NCBI GenBank assembly: GCA_035547425.1
Contig: DASZUU010000055.1
Coordinates: 1-64,000 of the forward strand
Length of the DNA: 64,000 nucleotides
DNA from: Alloacidobacterium sp035547425
Lineage (GTDB): Bacteria > Acidobacteriota > Terriglobia > Terriglobales > Acidobacteriaceae
Direction: 5' to 3'
The notes beneath the pieces are model-generated. The model was given only the letters and a program-made list of their open reading frames with translations. It did not search any database and was not told the origin of the DNA. The position numbers and the translations under genes were made by a program. Positions 1-7,121 of this stretch are shown piece by piece. Numbering within the stretch: position 1 is the first letter of the stretch; every line of letters starts with the position of its first letter.

Positions 1-411
1 GGCGCGCGCGGCATCGTAGTGAAGGCTGCTATTACCCATAGTCTTGCTCCTGCAATCCGCGCCGTTTCTTCGCGTAAATACTGGGTCGGAGACAAAGCTG
101 TTCCGGGGCTGGCGCAGGCACTGCAATGTATTAATCATGAACCGGTCATTGCGGCGAAGACGATTCCGGCGCTTACTCCACGCGAACTGGAAGTGGTGAA
201 CTGCATTGTGCGGGGCTGCAGCAATCGCGATATTGCACAGCAATTTCAATTAAGCGAAGAGACTGTGAAGCGGCATCTCTCGAATATTTTCGAAAAAACG
301 GGAGTCTCAACCCGTCTGGAATTGGCCTTGTACGCAATCGAGCAACATTTGGTCGCCTTTACGGCTCCTGCTCCCGCAAATAACAGCGGCGTGTCTAAAC
401 CTCCGGAGTAG
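1..411 (+). CDS. LuxR/NarL-family response regulator, C-terminal part (5' end outside window)
   Basis: The reading frame is open from the first base of the window, so the start lies upstream and only about 136 residues are visible. The first ~30 residues (GARGIVVK...AIRAV) look like the last helix of a receiver domain. A LuxR-type helix-turn-helix follows, with the family landmarks LTPRELEVV, NRDIAQQF and EETVKRHLSNIF. Such proteins bind promoter DNA after phosphorylation of a receiver aspartate, which is not in view here. The GTG at 19 is internal and should not be taken as the start. The gene converges on the outer-membrane protein gene at 482-1042. Its target and partner kinase cannot be told from this window. 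Confidence 0.9.
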   Translation, partial: GARGIVVKAAITHSLAPAIRAVSSRKYWVGDKAVPGLAQALQCINHEPVIAAKTIPALTPRELEVVNCIVRGCSNRDIAQQFQLSEETVKRHLSNIFEKTGVSTRLELALYAIEQHLVAFTAPAPANNSGVSKPPE

Positions 412-437
412 AGACCCGGAGTTGCTGAGAAAAATAA

Positions 438-462
438 GAGGCCGTAGAAATTCTACGGCCTC
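438..462 (-). terminator. Intrinsic terminator of the outer-membrane protein gene
   Basis: A perfect stem of 11-12 bp (438-449 pairing with 451-462; GAGGCCGTAGA / TCTACGGCCTC) is followed on the minus strand by TTATTTTT. It sits 20 bp after the stop of the leftward gene at 482. It could also slow transcription from the rightward regulator gene, but the plus side has no T-run. Confidence 0.75.
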
Positions 463-481
463 ATCTATGTATGCAGTATCT

Positions 482-1042
482 TTAGAAGAGGTGATAGGCA
501 ACACCCGCGCTAAAGCCGCTTGGGGTCAAACCATGACTCGGATTGGGATAAGTAAAAGCCAGGCCGGGCGCCGAGGGCCAGACTTCATACTCATAATCGA
601 CGCGGATTCTCCAGCGATAGTTCAAGCGATAGTCTACGGTTCCTCCAGGAGCGTAGGCAAAGTAGCTGCCGCTACCGATCTTGTTAGGATATGTGACGAA
701 GCCACCACCCATCAGAAACTTTGCGTATCCGGAAAGTTTATGGTAGCGAATCAACTGGTAGCGAGGGCCTATCAGGTAATGATCCTGTGTTTCGCCAAAG
801 GGAGGATCCAAATGGAACCAACTGGCTTCACCCTCCGCCCCCAGCTTCTTCAGAAAAAGTCCATCCAGGTCGGCAAAAACAGTAATTCCTTGTATCCGGC
901 CCCTTCCATAATCCGGCCGGAAATTGGAATACTCAGCGCCTACGGAAAGACCCTGACCACCGCCACGCGTGGCGGTAGCTACTTGTGCAGGCATGGACAA
1001 CGGGATCAGGAAAAGTATGATACCCGCAATTTTTTTTAACAC
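482..1042 (-). CDS. Small outer-membrane beta-barrel protein
   Basis: This is a 186-residue protein with a signal peptide (LKKIAGIILFLIPLSMPAQ), then alternating hydrophobic/aromatic strands (GLSVGAEYSNF, YLIGPRYQLIRY, WRIRVDYEYEVW, GFSAGVAYHLF), ending in Phe as outer-membrane barrels do. It resembles 8-stranded porin/OmpA-type barrels; the ligand is unknown. The start is GTG at 1042, supported by GGGAG seven bases upstream. It lies 72 bp behind the M48-like gene and in the same direction as tonB, so the three may be co-transcribed. A terminator follows at 438-462. Confidence 0.8.
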   Translation of the reverse strand: MLKKIAGIILFLIPLSMPAQVATATRGGGQGLSVGAEYSNFRPDYGRGRIQGITVFADLDGLFLKKLGAEGEASWFHLDPPFGETQDHYLIGPRYQLIRYHKLSGYAKFLMGGGFVTYPNKIGSGSYFAYAPGGTVDYRLNYRWRIRVDYEYEVWPSAPGLAFTYPNPSHGLTPSGFSAGVAYHLF

Positions 1043-1114
1043 GTGCGATCTCCCAAAAAAATGTGATCTGCCAAGGAAATCCTACTGCCAATGGAATGTT
1101 GCACAGCAGAATCC

Positions 1115-2908
1115 TTATTGGGGATTCTGCTGTGGCTGCGCATTGTTGGTGTCTGTTGCCGGGGCTTGCGGCTGGGCTTGTTGTCCAGCATCCGCTGGAG
1201 CGGCAGCAGCAGGCGAGTTCACGGGCGCCGCGGTTGCGGCGGGAGCAACTGCAGGCGGCTGATATCGCTGCAAGCGGAAGTAAACCGGTGCCAGCTCAAG
1301 AGGCATCTTGTCGCCGGGGTTCAGTATCTGGTCTGCCCTGAGGTTGAGCCAGTAAACCTTGTCATCCCAGGCGTCGATGCGCAGATGACTGCCCAAGGGG
1401 AGCGCAGCGCGATCCTGGCTGACATCCTCCAGATTGAGCTTTGGTCCCTGATTGAGGAAACCAGCCATCCACGGCGTGCCATCGGCCTTCAGGAGCGGAT
1501 CGCCAAGACGCGGCGTAAGCAGCGCCGGCAATGTCTTTGCCCGGGCTACCACCTGTTGATAGAAGAGGCTGACGGTTGCCGTCTTATCGTGGTAGATAGA
1601 CCCATTGAAAAGCTCCATGCCTTTTTTCGCCGCTGCTTCATTGTCGGCTGCGGTGTGGTTCATGTTGATACGCTCGAAAGTGGCCTCGTCCGGGAAGAGC
1701 AAGCGATCGTTAAAGGCGTAGCGCGTATCGATATGGTGACCAAGAACGATATGGGCAAGCTGGAAACTGATGACTGCGGCCAGGTCCTCTTCCTGCGGCA
1801 GCACATCTACCAAACCCTTACTGAGCAGGATAGTGTTGCCGATAGCCAGAGACTCCAGCGGCGTGGTCAGCATCACGCGGCAATGGATATCGCCGGGAAG
1901 ATTCAGCTTATTGCCGAGAATGATGTTATTTGCCACCTGCTCCAGCACTTTGTCAAAGTCGCTGGGAGGAGCCAGCAGTCCGGCCTGCACCAGACGGTCG
2001 AGCACATTCTGTTCCGCCTGCGAAACCCATTCGCGCCGCGCCGCCAGAGGGCTGACATCCTGTGAATTTTCGCTCTGGTCCTGCGCGTTCTCGATGGTCA
2101 TCGATTCAGCATCGGATTGACGGGTAGGCAGTTTCAATGAATAGCCCCAGAAATGCGACTGAGCGCGGAATCCGCTATTCTTTCCGCCGGTGCCGCCTTT
2201 GGATTCTTCTGCATAAATCGCTGCGGGCAGCCAGATATCGGGCTGTACATTCAAACGCCAGCTATCGAAGTGATAGTAGCGGGTTACATCGTCATTTGGA
2301 TTGGCTGTGTATGTTCCATTGAAGCGGACGATATTGCCGTCCTGGTCTTCAATCCAGATACGACCGAAGAAGCGGCCCGCGCCCGTTTTGGGCTTTGGGC
2401 GCACGTCAAAAACAACCGTGCGGATGCTGCCGAGAAATTCACGGCGCACATAGACAAAATCGTAATGTTGCTGATCAAAGCTGACCGGATCGAGGAACAT
2501 CATGTCCATGAATCCAGTGGGCGAATAACTGATGTTGAAGCTTTTTGTCAGTCCGCTTACATACTTAAATGAACCCTTAAAGAAGCCGTGCGAACTGGAT
2601 TTTACGTCGTATTCCTTATTGTTGAAGGTTTTGCCGAAATCTACACGTCCGAGCATGTACTGATCGGATTGCGGAACGGAGTACAGCTTCGGATCGGGAC
2701 GCATGTTCTGGATGTAGGTCTGAACAACAGGCGTATGCGACTGGATTGCTTTAACTGTTTCCTTCTCACGCGCAATTGCTTTTTGAACAAGGGCAGTTTG
2801 CTCCGGAGTGAGGGGAACCGGTGGTGCGAATTTAGGCGTCTTCGCCTGCGCGGCTAAAACCGCTAAAGAGACCGTCAGACCGGTCATCCACAACTTGCGA
2901 AAGGACAT
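1115..2908 (-). CDS. Secreted M48-like protein with degenerate zinc motif
   Basis: This is a 597-residue exported protein. The chosen start (MSFRKLW) has AGGAG seven bases upstream and gives a clean signal peptide ending near QAKT; the frame extends ten residues further to 2938. Residues ~75-265 are beta-rich and recall outer-membrane lipoprotein-sorting folds (RREFLGSIRTVVFDVRP). Residues ~310-500 resemble M48 metallopeptidases, but the expected HELAH zinc motif reads FQLAH (F382, Q383, H386), so the first ligand His and the catalytic Glu are both missing. The last ~45 residues are a Pro/Ala/Gln tail. It lies between tonB and the barrel gene. It is probably a periplasmic binding or scaffolding protein rather than an active protease. 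Confidence 0.7.
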   Translation of the reverse strand: MSFRKLWMTGLTVSLAVLAAQAKTPKFAPPVPLTPEQTALVQKAIAREKETVKAIQSHTPVVQTYIQNMRPDPKLYSVPQSDQYMLGRVDFGKTFNNKEYDVKSSSHGFFKGSFKYVSGLTKSFNISYSPTGFMDMMFLDPVSFDQQHYDFVYVRREFLGSIRTVVFDVRPKPKTGAGRFFGRIWIEDQDGNIVRFNGTYTANPNDDVTRYYHFDSWRLNVQPDIWLPAAIYAEESKGGTGGKNSGFRAQSHFWGYSLKLPTRQSDAESMTIENAQDQSENSQDVSPLAARREWVSQAEQNVLDRLVQAGLLAPPSDFDKVLEQVANNIILGNKLNLPGDIHCRVMLTTPLESLAIGNTILLSKGLVDVLPQEEDLAAVISFQLAHIVLGHHIDTRYAFNDRLLFPDEATFERINMNHTAADNEAAAKKGMELFNGSIYHDKTATVSLFYQQVVARAKTLPALLTPRLGDPLLKADGTPWMAGFLNQGPKLNLEDVSQDRAALPLGSHLRIDAWDDKVYWLNLRADQILNPGDKMPLELAPVYFRLQRYQPPAVAPAATAAPVNSPAAAAPADAGQQAQPQAPATDTNNAQPQQNPQ

Positions 2909-2983
2909 TTCCTGACTCCTGATTTTTCTTTCTCTCATTAACTTGAACTACAAATTCCCCAACTATTTTTCATCATCCGAGTA

Positions 2984-4063
2984 TCAGGCAAGCTGGAAAC
3001 TAATCCGAATAATGCTGACCTGGTCGACGGGAGTTCCATTTTTGGTCGCTGGTTTAAACCGGATGCGCTCGGCAGCCAGTTTAGCCTGTTCATCCAATCC
3101 ATGTCCCAGACCATTTACAACTCTCAGCACTTCGACTCGGCCCGATGCGGTAAAACGAACCTCAAGTGTGACATCGCCTTCAATCTTCAGCTGCTTGGCT
3201 TCCTGGGTATATTGGGGCAACGGCTTTGCTTCCACTACGATGGGGGTGGAAGCGGGTTCCTGTATCTTGGCTACGCGCTGGCCGGAACCGCCGCCGGCAG
3301 GCTGGCCAAAGCCGCCCGTTGCTACGGTGCCGTGGCTTCCGGGCGCGCCGGTTCCACCTACAACTCCGTTGCTGAACCCGGCAGACGCCACCGTGCCGCG
3401 ATCTTTCCCCCCGGGAACGCCGTTCGCCACGCCCGAGCCGAAGGCTGTGCCATGAACACTGCCGGCGCGAGCTGCACCGGCGCCTTGCGCCGGGCCGGGA
3501 GCAGCTCCAAAGGAGCCGACGGCTGCTATATTGGCAGGCTTGTTTGCATTGGGATTGGGCGTTACTCCGGACGGATCGCCAAATCCGCCGGTCTTCACGC
3601 TGGGAGCAGACATGTTGTTTGCCACATGCGTGGGAGCTGCACTCTTAAACAGACCGACCTTAGGCTGTGGCGGCGGAGCAACTGCTTTGGGCGGCGCGGC
3701 AATGGCCGGGTGAACTTCAGGCGTGGGAATCTTGATGGGAACCGGCTTTGGGGGCTCGGGCTGCGGCTTGGGAGGAACAATCTTCGGCCTTTCCTCCACA
3801 ATCTTGGGAGGCGGGGGAATGACTTTTACTTTAGGCACTGGCGGGATATAGGGTTTCGGCTGTTCTACCGGAAATATCAGCTGCGTAGTCTCATAATGCT
3901 GCACTTTTTGCTTATGAACCTGTGCCATGGCGAGAAGCACCAGAATTGCGCCAACAACGATATTGACGGCGGTGCTTACCCCGAAGGACCCCAAACGGCC
4001 TTTCGGCTCCGGCAGGAGCCCGAAATTCGCATGATTTAGAAGATCGTTATCGTTACTTGCCAT
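2984..4063 (-). CDS. tonB: TonB-family energy transducer with glycine-rich linker
   Basis: This is a 359-residue protein in TonB order: a short cytoplasmic N-terminus, one membrane segment at about residues 28-48, a Pro/Lys-rich spacer (about 70-140), a long glycine-rich stretch (about 160-275) with loose repeats of the type GTVA.GGFG, and a C-terminal TonB domain (about 280-359; EGDVTLEVRFTASGRVEVLR, ending in IRISFQLA). Such proteins pass proton-motive-force energy from ExbB/ExbD to outer-membrane receptors. No exbB or exbD is in view. It heads a leftward group with the M48-like and barrel genes. The glycine-rich insert is unusual beside the usual Pro/Lys-only spacer. Its upstream region carries the 21-bp tandem repeat. 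Confidence 0.88.
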   Translation of the reverse strand: MASNDNDLLNHANFGLLPEPKGRLGSFGVSTAVNIVVGAILVLLAMAQVHKQKVQHYETTQLIFPVEQPKPYIPPVPKVKVIPPPPKIVEERPKIVPPKPQPEPPKPVPIKIPTPEVHPAIAAPPKAVAPPPQPKVGLFKSAAPTHVANNMSAPSVKTGGFGDPSGVTPNPNANKPANIAAVGSFGAAPGPAQGAGAARAGSVHGTAFGSGVANGVPGGKDRGTVASAGFSNGVVGGTGAPGSHGTVATGGFGQPAGGGSGQRVAKIQEPASTPIVVEAKPLPQYTQEAKQLKIEGDVTLEVRFTASGRVEVLRVVNGLGHGLDEQAKLAAERIRFKPATKNGTPVDQVSIIRISFQLA

Positions 4064-4152
4064 AACCTCAATTGTTCAAGACCCGGGTGAATCATCCCTT
4101 TAAAGATTAAAGACGTAAAAAACAGCGTCGATGCTTGCCCTTCTTCGCCTAT

Positions 4153-4194
4153 TAGTAAAGACACTCCTACTTCTAGTAAAGACACTCCTACTTC
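4153..4194. repeat. Perfect tandem repeat, 2 x 21 bp
   Basis: The unit TAGTAAAGACACTCCTACTTC occurs at 4153-4173 and again, without mismatch or gap, at 4174-4194. The period equals two turns of B-DNA, so a regulator would see both copies on one face of the helix. It lies about 90 bp upstream of the tonB start. A regulatory role is inference; recent slippage duplication is the alternative. Confidence 0.85.
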
Positions 4195-4473
4195 GATCTT
4201 CTTATAAATCTATTGCAAGACGGCTTCCAAAGTTAGTGGCTTGATAGCTGATCGTACGATATAGAGTGAGCATTCAGCGAAAGGCTGCCATATTCGTCCG
4301 CACTCTCTTATATTACAAAAGTAACTCACTGGTAACCAGCTATTATTTGGGGGTAGTTATATTAATTTTTTGCGTAACAATTACCGCAAGCTGTTCATGA
4401 ATGTATGTAAATTCTCCGCTATGGGCCTTCGTTATCATGATATTTGACGGAGCAGGCGATCTTTCAGGTTGCC

Positions 4474-4503
4474 TTGCGAGAAAAGCTCAAAAATAACCAT
4501 AAT
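4474..4503 (+). promoter_or_regulatory. Candidate sigma-70 promoter of galE
   Basis: TTGCGA (4474-4479) and CATAAT (4498-4503) are separated by 18 bp and lie just ahead of the galE ribosome-binding site. The -10 box is good and the -35 box is moderate. This would give a leader of about 15-20 bases. Confidence 0.45.
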
Positions 4504-4526
4504 TCAAAGAGATACGAGGAGCGAAC

Positions 4527-5507
4527 GTGAGATTTTTAGTTACCGGTGGAGCGGGATACGTAGGCGGAACAGTAGCCGAGCTTTTACTCAGCAAAGGGCA
4601 TGAAGTCACGGTGTATGACAACCTCTGCCACGGACACCGGTCGTTGATCCCATCAAAAGCCGAGTTTGTGGAAGCGGATATTGCCGACCGCGCCCGGCTG
4701 GAACAGCTCTTTTCTTCGCAAAAGTTTGACGGAGTGATGCATTTTGCTGCGCTGATCGAAGCCGGCGAAAGTATGAAAAAGCCGGAAATCTATTTCCGGA
4801 ACAACTCTGCTTCCACCTTGACATTGCTCGAAGCCATGCTGGCAAAAGGCGTCAACCGCCTGGTGTTTTCCTCCACGGCAGCTGTATATGGCGAGCCTGA
4901 ATCGACTCCGATTCGAGAAGACGCTCCGCTAAAGCCGACAAATGCTTACGGCGAATCGAAATTGCTGGTCGAGCAGATGTTTACCTGGATGAACCGCGTT
5001 CACGGCTTCCGCTATGCCAGCCTGCGTTATTTCAACGTAGCGGGCGCAATCGAAGGCAGAGGCGAAGCGCATGAGCCGGAATCCCACCTGATTCCGCTGA
5101 TTCTGGACGTCGCTCTGGGCAAGCGCAAGAGCATCAAGGTTTTCGGACGCGACTATCCGACGCCGGATGGCACCTGTATCCGTGACTATATCCACGTACA
5201 GGATCTTGCACAAGCGCATTTAATGGCCTTCAATGCGCTCGAGAAGCATGACCGGCTGATCTACAACATCGGCAACGGCCATGGATTTTCCATTCGTGAA
5301 GTCATTGAATCGGCTCGGCGCGTTACCGGCCATCCTATTCCCGTAGAGGAAGCAGAGCGGCGCCCGGGCGATCCGGCGATCCTGATTGCCAGTTCGGAGA
5401 AGATCGAGAACGAACTGGGATGGACGCGTAAGTTCGACAAGCTGGATGACATCATTGCCAGTGCCTGGAAGTGGCATCAACAACGGTATCAAGTGGCCGG
5501 AGCCTGA
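4527..5507 (+). CDS. galE: UDP-glucose 4-epimerase
   Basis: This 326-residue extended short-chain dehydrogenase interconverts UDP-glucose and UDP-galactose in the cytoplasm using bound NAD. Visible features are the nucleotide fold GGAGYVGG (residues 7-14), the SST of the catalytic Ser/Thr region (~115-117), the YGESK motif with Tyr141 and Lys145, and the conserved RYFNVAGA and RPGDPA segments. The start is GTG at 4527, set by GAGGAG five bases upstream; length fits the family. It stands alone between a promoter candidate and a terminator, so it is probably monocistronic. UDP-GlcNAc epimerisation cannot be excluded from sequence alone. Confidence 0.93.
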   Translation: MRFLVTGGAGYVGGTVAELLLSKGHEVTVYDNLCHGHRSLIPSKAEFVEADIADRARLEQLFSSQKFDGVMHFAALIEAGESMKKPEIYFRNNSASTLTLLEAMLAKGVNRLVFSSTAAVYGEPESTPIREDAPLKPTNAYGESKLLVEQMFTWMNRVHGFRYASLRYFNVAGAIEGRGEAHEPESHLIPLILDVALGKRKSIKVFGRDYPTPDGTCIRDYIHVQDLAQAHLMAFNALEKHDRLIYNIGNGHGFSIREVIESARRVTGHPIPVEEAERRPGDPAILIASSEKIENELGWTRKFDKLDDIIASAWKWHQQRYQVAGA

Positions 5508-5530
5508 TAGCAACCTGCCTGCAAGTTATG

Positions 5531-5560
5531 AAAGGGGTCATGCATTATGACCCTTTTTTC
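5531..5560 (+). terminator. Intrinsic terminator after galE
   Basis: GGGTCAT (5535-5541) pairs with ATGACCC (5547-5553) around a five-base loop, followed by six T. An A-run on the left side makes it potentially bidirectional. Confidence 0.85.
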
Positions 5561-5633
5561 CGTATGTGCTCCACGGCTTTTCTAATTAGCTCTGCCGTTT
5601 TCTAATGGAATGAGAGAGGCATTGTGTATCTAA

Positions 5634-6293
5634 ATGTTGCTAGGCATTGATACTTGCGGCAGTTCGGGCACAATCACGCTGGCACACCATGACGGGGCAT
5701 GCATTACCAGAGCCGCCACTGCAGAGCTTGCCGGCAAAACATATGCAGCCATGCTGGTGCCGCGCTTGCGCGCATTGCTGGAAGAGAATCAGAAAAGCCT
5801 GCGCGATGTGGAAGCGATCATCGTTGTAAACGGCCCGGGCAGTTTTACCGGCGTGCGCATCGGCATCAGCGCCGTCAAAGGGTTGGCTGAATTATTTGCG
5901 ACGCCTGTGCTTGCAGTTTCAAGACTACGCGTGCTGTCGCATATAGCCGTATTGCCGTACGCAGCTTTTGATGCAGGCCGCGGTGAATTCTATGTGGGCA
6001 AGTACGGGAATGAAGAGTGGGAGCGATTGCTTTCCGCTCAGGAATTACAGACGAGCGTTCCTGCTGGCGAACTGGCCGTTTGTGAAGAAAAGAGCCTGGC
6101 TGCATTTCCTGAAGCGCACCTCTTTCCCGCGCCTGCGGCATACGACGCAATTGCCGTTGCGCTGCCGCGGCTGCGAGCACGGGACTTTGACGATATCGCC
6201 CTGCTTGACGGCAATTATCTCCGCCGCTCTGATGCTGAATTGTTTGCCAAGTCAAAACCGGATGCAGCGGCTCACAAGCTGCAAAATGTATGA
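5634..6293 (+). CDS. tsaB: tRNA threonylcarbamoyladenosine biosynthesis protein TsaB
   Basis: This is a 219-residue protein of the ASKHA fold. The N-terminus MLLGIDTCG and the signature GPGSFTGVRIG (from residue 67) with the following KGLA are typical of TsaB, the non-catalytic partner of TsaD in making t6A at position 37 of ANN-decoding tRNAs. Its stop overlaps the start of rimI in ATGA, so the two are translationally coupled, as in many bacteria. Length is normal. No clear SD precedes the ATG at 5634. Confidence 0.92.
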   Translation: MLLGIDTCGSSGTITLAHHDGACITRAATAELAGKTYAAMLVPRLRALLEENQKSLRDVEAIIVVNGPGSFTGVRIGISAVKGLAELFATPVLAVSRLRVLSHIAVLPYAAFDAGRGEFYVGKYGNEEWERLLSAQELQTSVPAGELAVCEEKSLAAFPEAHLFPAPAAYDAIAVALPRLRARDFDDIALLDGNYLRRSDAELFAKSKPDAAAHKLQNV

Positions 6294-6766
6294 GTTGGCA
6301 GGTGCGTCCCATAACGGCAGGCGACATAGATGCCGTATTGGAGCTTGCAGAAATAACTCCGGAAGCCCCGCACTGGCAACGTTCAGAATATGAATGTTTT
6401 GGAAGGCTTGATGAATCCCAGCTCGTCCGCGCCGGATTTGTGGCCGTAGAGGAAGATCGGTTGCTGGGATTTTGCATGGGAACGCTTGTTGCCGGCATCT
6501 GCGAACTGGAATCGGTTGCGGTTGCAGCAGATGCACGTCGAAGGGGTGTTGCCACCGCGCTGCTGCAGGAGCTTCTGCGTTGGGCGCAGTCCCGGCAGGC
6601 AGTTCGCTTAGAACTGGAAGTTCGAGACTCAAACTATAGAGCTATAAGGTTTTATGAAAAATCTGGCCTTGCATGCGAAGGAATACGCCCGAACTACTAC
6701 CGCTCACCGGATGAGGATGCTGTGTTGATGGGCATGGCGCTTGCGAATGGTGGAAAAAATGCCTGA
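6290..6766 (+). CDS. rimI: Ribosomal-protein-alanine acetyltransferase RimI-like
   Basis: This 158-residue GNAT-fold acetyltransferase has the acetyl-CoA loop RRRGVA in VAADARRRGVATALLQ and the C-terminal RAIRFYEKSGL segment. RimI acetylates the N-terminal alanine of ribosomal protein bS18; the assignment rests on the fold plus direct coupling to tsaB (4-bp ATGA overlap), which is the usual neighbour. Substrate specificity cannot be proven from sequence. Confidence 0.85.
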   Translation: MSWQVRPITAGDIDAVLELAEITPEAPHWQRSEYECFGRLDESQLVRAGFVAVEEDRLLGFCMGTLVAGICELESVAVAADARRRGVATALLQELLRWAQSRQAVRLELEVRDSNYRAIRFYEKSGLACEGIRPNYYRSPDEDAVLMGMALANGGKNA

Positions 6767-6835
6767 AAAACGCGTTGCATTGCAGACTTCTCCGGTGCTA
6801 CTTTGTTCGTCTTAGAGGTATAGGAGGTGTGTTCC

Positions 6836-7051
6836 ATGGATATGGAAACGTTCGGTTCACCGGATAGTGGGGTTATGCAAAGCCTGGCAGAGCAACACCG
6901 GCACTATTCGGAAAAACTGGAAGACCTGCTTCAGAAACCTTACCTTTCAGCCGAGGAACAACTCGAAGAAGTCCGTTTGAAAAAACTCAAATTATCCGTG
7001 AAAGATCAGATGACAGCGCTGCGCAATGGCGTTTTTCATCACGTAGCGTAG
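6836..7051 (+). CDS. DUF465 (YdcH-type) small helical protein
   Basis: This 71-residue, highly charged helical protein (QHRHYSEKLEDLL, EEVRLKKLKLSVKDQM) has the hallmark K-K-x-K-L-x-x-K-D pattern of DUF465/YdcH, whose function is unknown. The start is ATG at 6836, with AGGAGG eight bases upstream; the frame runs on to a GTG at 6827 without good reason. It lies 69 bp after rimI and may be co-transcribed. Confidence 0.82.
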   Translation: MDMETFGSPDSGVMQSLAEQHRHYSEKLEDLLQKPYLSAEEQLEEVRLKKLKLSVKDQMTALRNGVFHHVA

Positions 7052-7074
7052 CCATCAGCCTGTTATACCCTGTC

Positions 7075-7113
7075 GCCATGCGCGGCAGCGGTTGTTCTGT
7101 GTCCGCGCATGGC
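7075..7113. terminator. Perfect 11-bp inverted repeat between convergent genes
   Basis: GCCATGCGCGG (7075-7085) and CCGCGCATGGC (7103-7113) are exact reverse complements with a 17-base loop. It lies in the 70 bp between the stop codons of two convergent genes. There is no T-run, so it is a terminator-like or RNA-stabilising stem rather than a canonical intrinsic terminator. Confidence 0.55.
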
Positions 7114-7121
7114 CGGGATTG

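Larger units (their letters stand above)
4064..4526. other. Divergent intergenic region between tonB and galE
   Basis: These 463 bp hold no credible gene. The region is distinctly AT-rich compared with its flanks. It contains a perfect 21-bp tandem repeat (4153-4194) near the tonB side and a candidate galE promoter (4474-4503), so it should contain two outward-facing promoters. Confidence 0.7.

Noticed and set aside
1091..2065. 324-residue open frame on the plus strand opposite the M48-like gene
   Set aside because: No SD, no motif, fully antisense to a gene with signal peptide and a recognisable fold.
4360..4385. TGCGTAAC...ACCGCA as an operator dyad
   Set aside because: The arms do not align symmetrically; likely chance in AT-rich DNA.
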